The position numbers and the translations under genes were made by a program. Under the pieces are notes generated by a model. That model searched no databases and was not told where the DNA came from. It saw only the letters and a list, made by a program, of their open reading frames with translations. From positions 14,809,807 to 14,873,806 of the forward strand of contig NC_058144.1 of the NCBI RefSeq assembly GCF_011075055.1: a stretch of DNA of 64,000 bases, read 5' to 3'. This DNA is from Mangifera indica. Its lineage: Eukaryota; Streptophyta; Magnoliopsida; Sapindales; Anacardiaceae. Of this stretch, positions 25,675 through 36,245 are shown in pieces; within the stretch, counting starts at the first letter, position 1, and each line of letters begins with the position of its first letter.

Positions 25675-27558
25675 CCATGTTTCGCCTATTGAAAAACCAG
25701 TGTTGCATTATGCTCCAAAGAAACTCAACTAATATGGTGATAAGCAAAGCACGAGCAGTCTGTGTCAAGACATTGAAAGACTCAACAATATTGGTCGTCA
25801 TAATATTGTACCGTCATCCTCCGAAGTAGGCATGCGCCTATCTTTCATACCCAATGTCGATCAAATAGGCTGCTGCAACAGGATTTACTCGGGTAATTCT
25901 ACTCATAGCAGCTTGAAAGTCCCTTAGTAGCTTTCCAAAAGAATCTTTCAATATGTTTAGTATTTTTGAACTACAAACGCATGTTACCCTTTATATGGTA
26001 ACTACAAAACCCATGACGGGCATGAGGCATTACGTTCGCGACCGACGTAATTATTGAATGATGGCGCTCAGAAATAATGGCCAAATTCGATAAATCACCA
26101 ATGCACATGCGAAGGTATGTCAAAAAGAGGGTCCATGTATCTATTCTCTCATTGTGCCCAATACCAAATACGAAACGGTAAATTTGATTATTACCATCAT
26201 TCGCAACAACAATGAAAAAAGAGCCAAGATACTTTCCCTTTAAGTATGAAGCATCAATGCATATCACTGGGCAACAAAATTGTTGAAACCCTCTTATTGA
26301 ACAACCCATACACATGAAGAAAAATTTGAACCTATTTTCTAGGTCAATATCAATGCGTGTCATGGTTCCTAGATTCTTAAGCTCCAAATTATGACAAAAC
26401 TCATGTAATATACCAAAAGACTCTTTCGGAGATCCTCGTAATGCATTTATTGCATAGGTTTTGGCACGCCATGCTTACGTGTAAGATATGTCAATTTTGT
26501 ACCTATATGTCATGTCTGAAATAATTTCTTTTAGTTGATAAATGCGATCAACCACAAACATTGACTTAAGTATATTCCCCAACAATTCTGCACCAGCTTG
26601 TCTACGGACAAGTGTGTGTCTCGTCCATACGTTGTAAGACCCAATAGTCTCTATCTTGCTCTCTTGTTGCTTGTGCCCGTCATTTACAATGTGGGTGTAT
26701 GCATATAAGCTCATACCGTGTATTATCAGAGTGACCAACCTTCCATCGAATTCCTGTCTCCAAGGTATATGTTTGGAATAATGCTTTTAATTCTGCCTTC
26801 GAATTATAAAAACCTATCACTTATAAATGGTTGGCCCTTTGTGTTGCTCGACTACTAATATCTGCATTTTCAACATCAACGGCAGGCTCAAGAACCCATT
26901 GAAATGGATTTGGATTATGGATGTGACTTGGATATGTTCCAATATTCATAAACCCATGACGTCTCCTGCTACATTCAGCCCCCTCATTATAAGCATTACC
27001 TTGACTTATGCTAATGTCTTGACTCAAAATACCATACATGTCATCATCAAAACCTAAGAATTCATCCTCATCGTCATCATCCTTATTATCTTCTACTTCG
27101 TAATCCTCATCCATATCATCGTCATTATCATTATCAACACCATAATTCCCACCACACTCTTGGAAACTTTGTGGATGTGCCCACTCATCTGTAGGATAAT
27201 TTTCTCTTTCTTCCTCATTAACATCTTCGACTTGTTGATTGTACCTTCCACCAATTGGACTCTCGATAACATAAAGTTTATGGTATCCTTGTGAACTTCT
27301 TACTACAACCATCAAAAACTCCATATCATCATTGTCTACGATCTCCATTGAACCAACATCATCTTAGGTAAATACGCGCACATTTGATTGACTTCAATCG
27401 AGTCTCAGACGATAGTTTATTCTCGCAATGAATAATTCAAAATAAACACTTGTGTCAATACACATCCCTCTCTCATTCCCGCCAACATATCTTGTCACAT
27501 TGTCATTACCTTCAATCCACTAGCCTTTGTACCGAATCTTAAATGCAGTTTTTTCCAT
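25675..27558 (-). pseudogene. mudrA-type MULE transposase of copy 1 (degenerate, 3' truncated)
   Basis: Reading on the minus strand from MEKTAF at 27558, the N-terminal MULE domain includes RYVGGNERGMCIDT and EFLMVVVRSSQGYHKLYV. An Asp/Glu-rich stretch (27,120-27,030) and HNPNPFQWV follow. The transposase core lies at 26,387-25,971: CIDASYLKGKY with the first catalytic Asp, NDGNNQIYRFVFGI, and IISERHHSIITSV, in which the second catalytic Asp is Glu, then HARHGFCSYHIKGNM. Stops occur at the 13th codon and several places after. The frame ends near 25,675 at FNRRNMVGTYA. The SWIM zinc finger and zinc knuckle present in copy 2 are missing, apparently removed by a deletion that also took the last exon of the convergent Ulp1 gene. 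Confidence 0.88.
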
Positions 27559-27769
27559 CTTAACTAGGAATAACCCTAAAAACATAATAACACCAATGCC
27601 TAGGCAAAGTTTATATACTACGAATAATAACTATTGATGAACAGTAACTTTCGAAAACTTTTTGTATTCTATACCCATCAATACAACATTAAATAATTAA
27701 AATAACATGAAATAATAGCATTAAACAACATGAAATTGAGTGGAATGGAAGGAGAAAAAACCATGCTGG

Positions 27770-27788
27770 GGGTTGGCAACACCAACCC
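27770..27788. repeat. Subterminal hairpin of MULE copy 1
   Basis: GGGTTGG at 27770-27776 and CCAACCC at 27782-27788 form a perfect 7-bp stem with a 5-nt loop. A larger hairpin with the same core lies at the equivalent place in copy 2 (59256-59291). Confidence 0.7.
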
Positions 27789-28509
27789 ATTCTTCGTCTG
27801 AAAATTTTTTAGACCAGAATTTTTGTATTTTTTAACCATCAATACAACATTATAACAATTTTAAACAATGAAAACAACATGAAATAACAATATTAAATAA
27901 TCTAACAACATGAAATCACAACAAAAGTTAATTTCACATGAAGTTATGAACATGAATTTACCATAAATTATTTGATTTTCAATTATTTATAAAGAAAACA
28001 CATAATATATGAGCTTGAATCAAGACTTACCTGAATGTGGATGATATTGTTGTGAAATTTTTGCAACAAATGTTAATTCTCTAAATAAATCTACCAATTT
28101 TCGTCTCTCCTTCCTTGTGTCCAATTTGAATCCTTTATAATAGTTTTCTCACGGGTTTTATTGTTTAATCATATGTGTTCTCTGTTGAAAAATTGTTTTT
28201 CCCATACTGTAGAGATTCCTTCCTCATTGGAAGGTTGAAGAAAGAGATTGCAGGAGTTACATCAATGAGGTATTTTGAGAAAATAAAATACTATTGTGGT
28301 ATTTTTGTTTAGGCTTTGAGATGAGTGCTATATATGTATACGTGGTTAAAAAAAGGGTAAAAATTTCAATTTCCCAAAATATAAACCTATACAGACTGTT
28401 GAGAGTCAGATCTGTAGTTGTAAAAAACTCTGTTTGGCTTTCAAATGAATTAAAATTGAAAATTTGAAACTCAGATGGCCAGCTTCAGCGTAGAATGAGT
28501 TAGTTGTCA

Positions 28510-30924
28510 ATGATAATGGATGGTGAAACAGTGTCCTCGGCCAATGAACATGCGGCGGCAGCGGCTCCTAGAGGAGGAACAACTGACACCACAGGACGAC
28601 ATCGTACTCTGGCAGAACTTAAGCGTGTTGAGCAAGAATCAAAGTTCTTAGAGGCTTCTGTGTATTCTATTAATTTTTTTTTAAGACTTTATTTTATGTT
28701 ATAATTCGTTTTAGTTGGGAAGGTGTTTATGAAAAGTACAAGTTAATTAAGTTGCATTATCATTGTAATTTGGAGAATTAATTGTAATGAAAATTATAGA
28801 TTTTCGATTTTAATGGGGAGTAGGAGGTATGAATTTTATTATTAAAGGCTTTAATTGACTATTTGTGTTGACATCTTTAGCGTATTTATTTGCGAAAAGT
28901 TCAAATTGAAAGAAGATAGCCTCAAAACCCCACCACCAGCCACACCACACACCCCACCAACCCCAACCCCTCCCCCCCCCCCTCCACAGAAAAAAACAAC
29001 TTTAATTAGAATAAAAAAAGGGGATAAAATATTTGCTGGTTAGTACTTGATTGCAAATTGTAATCTTAAAGCAAACTAAAGAAAGGATATATGTTGTGTT
29101 TAGTATTGAAACATCTTTTGTTTTTCTTTTTTTTTTTTGCGATTGATTTTGTTGATGAAATAATTTTTATTTGCTAGAATGAATGTCTTTAGGGAATCAT
29201 ATTGCTCGAACCTTTTAATTCCATGTAGATGTATGAATGTTTGTATGTATTGCTGGTGTCACATCATTAAAACATTAGAATGGTATTCATATGACCTTAA
29301 AAGAGGAATTTTAACCGTTCTTTTGTCATGCAAGAAACCATTTTAATTGAGTTTATTAACTCTCTCCAAAGAATTGCAGAGTTGTAAATGATTGCAGTTT
29401 TGACTAACCATACAAGACCATAACAACTAAATTCAATCTTCAACCTGAATCTTTTAACATGAGAAAGGAGTATCTGAAATTAGACTTTGACTTAATGAAT
29501 ATGCTAAATTTTGGATATGATATGAGTAAAAATAGTACTTTTCTGTTCCTTGGAGTGCCTGTGCTGACTTATGTCATGGAAACCCCTAAAATACCTGCTT
29601 GAGTTAAAATGAATAGAAAAGAAATGGTAGGAGCTCAAGTAATTAGTATTTGACTCTAATGATGCCCTTAACAGCTTTCTTGCATAGACTTTCAAATGTT
29701 CCATAGCAATGATCAAGCTCTACTTACTTTGATAAATCTAAAATTTTATAATTTGGGGTATATTTAGGCTTTGTTTTAATGTCAATGTGTTCAATTTTCA
29801 TGGAAAACTCTATAAATGTTGTTTGTTGTCCTTATACAGTTCTCACATATGATATTTAAGCTTGTTCTCTATTGTTTCCATATCTATGTATGTTATGGCG
29901 TCGGGCTGCACCCTCATTGACAGCAGCAATTGTTTTTCTATTGTTAAGCATTCCTCCTTGTGCATTAGATGTTTAGAGACATTCCAAAAATAGTTACACC
30001 AATATTAGTAGCTCTGAGTTCTGCTATCCGACTAAAGCATTTTGTGTTCTCTTGACCTTTCTTTACTAAGTTTCCCTTTCTATAATTGAATTGTTTTTTA
30101 TTGGTTTGAGTTATAGGTTATAGACTCAAGCTTGCTCTTTTCTCTTGTATGTTGTCCATTACAAGTTAAAGAAAATTTCTTTCAACTTACTAGTTTATGA
30201 AGCAAGAAGAAAATTTTATTTTTGATTTTGTTTTTTTTAATCGTTTTCCTACACATTAGCTTCAATTCGTAGCTTAGCTACTATATTGCAACATTTTTCA
30301 CAGACTTGTATCAACAACTTTTAAAATTTATCTGGTACGATAAACAACATTTTTCACAAGTTTATAAACTGCAATTTAAAGTTCCTTCATGATTTATGTT
30401 ATCTTGATTCTGCTCACAAATTTTATCTAAGAAGAGTTGGAAGAGCTTGAAAAAACAAGATACATTTCAACCACATGTGAAGAGTAAGTATAATGTTCTG
30501 TTGAATTTGGCTTTAGGAGGAGATCTAGTTTTTTCTTTCCACTACGAATAGATATGAACTAGGTGAGGATTTCTGTTCTTGGTTTGTTGTCTTTTAGTGA
30601 CCAACAATCAAGCCCTCCTACTGTTTACAGTCAGTCATTGGTTTATTGAATTATTAGCTTATAATTTGAGATTCAAGTTGATCACACAAGTTATATGAGA
30701 AGAGATTAAACAGAACTAATTTTTACTTTGTCGATGTCCTACAGGTTTATGCTCTTCATAGAAACCAGACCTGATCCTTTACTTCTAATGCATCTTCTAT
30801 AACCTATATCCTCACTTTGGCTTTCTTGATTCAATTTGATTAAATCTCTCATACATGTTCGTCAATACATGTCAATTACAGAACAACTGGCCCTATAAAC
30901 TTTTTATGGGAACGATGGTTTGAT
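28510..30924 (+). pseudogene. Heterotrimeric G-protein gamma subunit gene (AGG1/AGG2 type), probable pseudogene
   Basis: Four blocks in order match plant type-A G-gamma proteins, which pair with G-beta at the plasma membrane. Exon 1 (28510-28654) encodes GRHRTLAELKRVEQESKFLE, the coiled coil. Exon 2 (30432-30483) gives EELEELEKTRYISTTCE. Exon 3 (30745-30789) gives FMLFIETRPDPLL. Exon 4 (30882-30924) gives TTGPINFLWERWFD, matching the conserved NGP-N-WDRWFE block. The intron 2 donor (GTAAGT) and the acceptors are normal. No GT donor preserves frame after exon 1 (GAGG followed by CTTCTG) or exon 3 (AT followed by GCATCT). The family's C-terminal Cys-rich CaaX prenylation motif is absent: similarity stops at 30924 and retrotransposon sequence follows within about 40 bp. 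A 7-codon upstream ORF starts at 28474. A MULE sits 126 bp upstream of the start codon. Identification is firm at family level; loss of function is inferred from the junctions and the missing tail. Confidence 0.82.
28928..28986. repeat. C-rich tract in the first G-gamma intron (G-quadruplex potential on minus strand)
   Basis: CCCC runs separated by one to three bases (from about 28928) end in an uninterrupted run of C at 28972-28982. The complementary strand has at least four GGGG runs and could fold as a quadruplex; the C strand could form an i-motif. Confidence 0.75.
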
Positions 30925-30944
30925 GATGATGCTAAACTAAACTA

Positions 30945-31855
30945 TATTTATGCATCGACCTCTGATACCAAATTATCAAAAGCCCATTGGATCAAGTACT
31001 CACAATGGGCCTTACGCTGATACCAGGGCTTAAGCCTTCGACAAAGTGTTGCCACCAACAACCTGGCTCTAACACGCACCCGCGTGCAGGCTAGCAGGGG
31101 CGAAACAAGCCAAGCACGAGGAGGAGTTGATAGTAGCGGCATTAGTAGAGATCAAGCCTGATCATGTCATGGAAATGTCAGACTGCATTGCTAAAGTGCT
31201 GGACAGATTCCAAGACGTGATGCTTGTTGACCTGCCCAAAGTGTTGCCACCAAAAAGGAACATCGACCACAAGATACAGCTGGAGCCAGGCGCTAGGCCA
31301 CTAACATGCACACCATACCGAATGGTGCCTTCAGAAGTATTGGCTTGACAACGATTTGCTCTATGCTAGAGGGGGCAGACTTTATGTTCTTAAGGGAGGC
31401 GGACTAAGGCAAGGCTTATTAAAGGGGACACATATGCCACAATGGCCCGAACATCCAAACGTTGAAAGGATGCTAGCACAATTAAAGAGGCACTATAACT
31501 GGCCGAAGATGGAGGAGGACGTGGAACTCTATGTGCACACATGCTTGGTGTGCCAATTAGACAAGACTGAGAGAAAACGACAAGCAAGTTTGTTACAACC
31601 CCTTCCAATCCCGGAGAGACCATGGGAGTTAATGTCAATGGATTTCATAAGTGGTTTTCTAGTAGTGGATGGTTTAAGATCAATCTTAGTGGTGGTTGAT
31701 CGATTCTCCAAGTATGTCATATTCATTGTCACGCCACAGTCATGCCAAGCACAAACAGTTGCTGAACTATTTTCTTGAGAAATTGAATTGGGAGTAGAGA
31801 TGTGCCACAGTCATGCCAAGCACAATTCGTGTCCTAGAGGTATGTGTCATGATCA
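30945..31855 (+). mobile_element. Ty3-gypsy chromovirus fragment with internal deletion (fragment G3)
   Basis: 31120-31338 encodes the region just before reverse transcriptase (VAALVEIKPDHV, then KVLDRFQDVMLVDLPKVLPP, then LEPGARPL). From about 31338 the sequence jumps directly to the integrase zinc-finger region (YWLDNDLLYARGG, HYNWPKMEEDVELYVHTCLVC) and the integrase core (RPWELMSMDFISGF, ILVVVDRFSKYVIF) to about 31780. The RT catalytic core and RNase H are thus missing, and a frame change accompanies the junction. 30,950-31,110 is scrambled LTR/leader material: ACACGCACCCGCGTG also occurs in the LTR-like region at 38,640. Two TGATACCA words (30,964 and 31,020) read on the minus strand as tRNA-Met-type primer sites. 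Confidence 0.8.
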
Positions 31856-34800
31856 TTGGTTGTTGACAAACCTACCCGAACTAGAGGAAGTCGACGCCCT
31901 TATTGGATGGGTCCCGAAATACTCGTTGATCTAGTTTTCATACTACCATAGATTTACATCCCTCTCCAAAGTAGTATCAGTCTCACTTTCTCCTTCCTAT
32001 TGGATCAAGTACTCAATCCGTCGATTTTTCCTACTATCTCATTTGATTCGCTTATCTAGAATTTTAGCTATCTTTTTGTCAATTTCCTTCCTAACAGTTG
32101 GTAGTGCCCTACGAGTCTGTGCTCGGTCTTTTTCATGGTAGGGCTTCAGGAAACTAACATGAAATGTGGGATGTAGCTTCATACGTTCTGGAAGTTGAAG
32201 TCTATATACCACTGCTATAACTCGTTTTATCACCTGGAATGGTATATCATATCTTTGTGTCAGCCCCTTATGATATCTCTTATCCGTGATTTTCTTCTAA
32301 ATTTGTAGCGTCAACTTAAGTAACACCAAGTCCCCTTCTTGAAACTCTAATGGCCTTCTATGTTGGTTCGCGTATTTCTTCATTCTCCGTTAGGCCTTGA
32401 GTGAGTTGTTTGTGGCTTCCTCAATTAGTTCAGTCTTCTCTCGCGTGAACCTATACTCGACAGGGCACTCCCCCTATGATTTTTGTTTCGCCACTTCTAA
32501 AGGGGTTAGTGGTTGTTGTCCTAGCACTACTTCAGCTGGACTCAAACCTGTTAATGAAGACTTGTGCATATTGTAGCAAAATTGCGCTACATCTAGCAAC
32601 GCCTCCTAGTTACTTTAACTTGTGGTCACATAGTGTCGTAAGTACTCCAAGAGTGCATTAATCCGCTCTGTCTATTCGTCAATTAAATGATGATTGGCTA
32701 TAGAAAATTTCAACTCCGAACCCATTAGTTTAAACAAATAAGTCTAAAATTTACCCATGAACCTTGCATCCTGATCGCTTATGATATCCTTGGGTAAGCC
32801 AAAAATCTTCACAACATGCTTGAAAAATAGTTCAGCAGCTGTTTGTGTTTGGCATGACTATGGCGCGACAATGAATATGGCATACTTGGAGAATCGATCA
32901 ACTACCACCAAGATTGATCCCAAACCATCCACCACTGGAAAATTACTTATGAAATCCATTGACACTAACTCCCATGGCCTCTTTGGGATTAGAAGGGGTT
33001 GCAACAAACTTGCTTGTCGCTTACTCTCGATCTTGTCTAATTGGCACACCAAGCATGTGTGCACATAGAGTTCCACGTCCTCCTCCAACTTCTGCCAATA
33101 ATAGTGCCTCTTTAGCAACGCTAGCATCCTTTCAATGCCTGGATGTCCTGTCTCTTGTGGCTCATGTGTCTCCTTTAATAAGTCTTGCCTTAGTCCCCCT
33201 CCCTTAAGAACATAAAGTCTACCCTCTCTAACATAGAGCAAACTATTGTCAAGCCAATACTTCCGAACTATTCCCTCATCAACTTGTTGTCTCAAGTTCT
33301 TATACTTTGTGTCTTCATCAGCTTGCACCTTCAATTTCTCAAGAAAGTTCATTTGTACCTGTGTAAAGGTTGCCACATACCCGTGAACTTCCTTGCAGCT
33401 TAGTGCATCAGCCACCTTGTTTTCGCTCCCTGCCTTGTACACCCAATCAAAGTCAAATTCCACCAAGAACTCTTACCACCGTGCTTGCTTTGTCGACAGC
33501 TTCTTTTGGGTCTTGAAGTAGGTGTTGGCAACGTTGTCGGTCACCACAGTGAATTTTGTCCCTAGCAAGTAGTGTCTCCATGTCTCCAAACAATGTATGA
33601 TTGTCGTCATCTTTTTCTCATGGGTGTTGTACCTTTGCTTGACATCCTTGAAATTTCAGCTTTTATAGGCAATGGGGTATTTTTCCTGCACCAAAACACC
33701 TCCTAATGCTTGGTCAGAAGCGTCCGTATGCACCTTAAATGGTAGGTTGAAGTCAGGTAGCGTAACACCGGTTCCGTGGTGACTGCTTCTTTTACTCTTG
33801 TAAAGGCCTTCTCACACTTTCCGATCAACTCCCATGATTGGTCCTTTTTTAGTAGGTCTATGAAAAGGGCTACTATCTTTGAATAGTCTTTAACAAAACG
33901 TCGATAGTAGTTAGCCAGTCCAAGAAATGATCACAGTCACTGACTTTTGTTGGGCTCGACCACTCCACAATGGCCCTCAACTTCTTTTTATCCATCCGAA
34001 TCTATCCCTTGCTCACATTGTGGCTAAGGAACATGATTTCCTACATACAGAACTCGCACTTTTTCTTCTTCACATACAATTGATATGCGCGTAGCTTGGA
34101 CAACACCTCCTCCAAATGCCACATATGCTCCTCTAAGGTCTCACTGTATACTACAATGTCATCAAGGTATACAACCACAAACTGATCCAACAGCTCATAT
34201 AGGACGTCATTCATCAAATTGCAAAATGTGGTTGGGGCATTGGTCAATCCGAAAGACATGACCAAGAACTCGAAAAATCCGTACCTTGTCACCATAGTAG
34301 TCTTTGCCTTATCTCCAGCGGCTATGCGGATTTGCCAATACTTTGATCTCAAGTCCAGTTTGGTGAAATAAGTTGCCTTCAACAAACGATCAAACAAATC
34401 AGCAACATTCGGTACAGGATATTTGTTTTTGATGGTTACCTTATTGAGAGCTCAGTAATCCACACACATCTGTAGGGTCTCATCTTGCTTTCATTGGAAC
34501 AGTACTGGTGCTCTATATGGTGCCTTCGAAGGTTGAATGAAGTTTGCCTCCAGTAGCTCGTTCAATTGTTTCCTCGATTCGATCAATTTTGAAGGCGTCA
34601 TTCGGTATGGTACATGCACTGGCGGCCTAACCCCTGGTTCCAGCTCTATCTTGTTATCGATGTTCCTTTTTGGTGGCAACACTTTGGGCAACTCGACTAG
34701 TATCACGTCTTGAAATCTGTCTAGCACTTTAACAATATAGTCTAGCACTTCCACAACATGATTAGGCTTGATCTCTACCAATGTCGCTACCATCAGCTTC

Positions 34801-36245
34801 TCCCTGTGCTTCAGTCTTGAACGCACTTGTGTGGCTGCCTGTAGCATGAGCTGGTTCTTACCTCGTGTTTGCCTCCACTGCGATGAAGCATGGTTGTTGC
34901 TCGTTAGTTATCATTAACCTTTTCAAGTGTGGCATTACAACAACTTTGGCCTTGATAAAGAAGTTTAGGCTAAGAATGAGATCAAAATCATCTAACGGAA
35001 CCATCATAAAAGAGCAATCATCTTCCGATGCACCCATTCTCATCCGCGAGATTGTAGTGCCATAGATGGGCTGAGCTTCCAAGTTTATTGCCTTAATCTT
35101 GCTTGAGCACTTTTCGATAGTCAATCTTAGCCTCCCCATTATCCGTTGTGCCATTAAGTTGTTGGTAGCATCTATGTCCAACATAGCTCGCACTTCATGT
35201 CCATTAACTTACACATTCACATACATTAGTCCTTTGTATGGACTATTTTTCTCAACTGTGACTACATTCAGTAGTTAAATGGGGTTAAGTTTCGAGTTCC
35301 CATCAGTTTCGGGGCCATCTTGTGTAATGAGGGCTGAGAGCTTTTCTCTCCATGGGCAGTCATTTGCCCTGTGTGGACCATCACAAATGAAACAACCGCT
35401 GCTCCTCTTGGGTTGGGTTAGATCTGCACCCTTCTGTTTTGAGGATTCTTTTTCCTTATTCTTGTCCTTCTTACCCTCCTTGTCATATCTTTGAGGTGAT
35501 TTCTTCCCTTCACTTCTCACCTTTTTCTTTTCCCTACTAGGTGAAGATGATGGCCCAAGCTTGAAGTCTACAAGACCATCCGCAACAGCTATGGCAGTAA
35601 GCATGTCCTTCACGTTCTGCCTTCTCAACTTGGCTTATGCCCATGGTTGCAGACCTGAAAAGAAATTAAATAACTTGTCTTCCTTGAACATATTTTTGAT
35701 GTCAAGCATCAAAGAACTAAACTTGCTACCCATGCTAAATTTTGTGGAAGGAATTGATCTTTCAATTCCTTCTTCAATGCCTTCCAAGTTTCGATCTTTG
35801 GTCGCCCCGTATTAGCATCATCATCGAGGTATATGCTTAGCGTCGCCCGTAAGGTATATGCTTGTTATTGTTACCTGCTCTTCCTCGGCCACCCTTGCAG
35901 CCTTGAAATATTGCTCTATATCCCATAGAAAATTCTCTAGCTCCTTAGCATTACGGCTCCCATCGAACTGCTTTAGCTCAGTTACCTTCAACTTTGATGA
36001 TACAGAACTTGGTTCACCCCTATTAGAAGTGCCAGCCACGACCTTTTTCAAGACACTAACTCTCCCTCAAGGTTTATGACTCGTTCCTCCACGCAGTCAG
36101 TAAGAGAAAGCATTTGGGACAAGATGTCATTGTAGCAATCGACATAATCCTTTTGCATGACCCATGTGAACTGCTTCAGCTTACTGATACTCTCAGCATG
36201 TAGTACAGCCTATTCGGCTAGAGATGCTCCTTCCCTTGTTAGCTC
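31856..36245 (-). mobile_element. Ty3-gypsy chromovirus, gag to chromodomain, degenerate (element G1)
   Basis: Read on the minus strand the order is that of a chromovirus. Gag runs from 36,245 to 35,280, with KLKVTELKQFDGSRNAKELE and zinc knuckle CFICDGPHRANDCP. A protease relic lies at 35,193-34,860 (MLDIDATNNLMAQ in place of the usual D-T/S-G-A). Reverse transcriptase lies at 34,847-34,041, with LDLRSKYWQIRI and the intact catalytic YLDD. RNase H is at 34,040-33,470. Integrase is at 33,466-32,300, with HCC zinc-finger residues in HYYWQKLEEDVELYVHTCLVC and core SMDFISNFPVVDG. The chromodomain lies at 32,250-31,860 (LHPTFHVSFLKPYHE, then EYLIQ). Stops and frameshifts break every domain (for example a 1-nt loss near 33,765). 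No LTR is seen at either end: it abuts G3 at ~31,855 and G2 at ~36,245. Confidence 0.9.

Larger units (their letters stand above)
21258..28375. mobile_element. Complete ULP-carrying Mutator-like element (MULE), copy 1, 7,118 bp
   Basis: The left end reads CGGAAATTGAAATTTTTTCC from 21258. The right end, on the opposite strand, reads GGGAAATTGAAATTTTTACC from 28375. The arms stay similar for about 50 bp, including a shared GTATACAT. The element is flanked by a perfect 9-bp duplication, AAAATATAA at 21249-21257 and at 28376-28384, which is the MULE hallmark. Inside are a Ulp1/DUF1985 relic on the plus strand and a mudrA-type transposase relic on the minus strand, convergent. This gene content matches the ULP-bearing MULEs known from plants (for example Arabidopsis Kaonashi). 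Both genes carry stops, so the copy is not autonomous. A second copy lies inverted at 59,166 onward. Confidence 0.92.
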
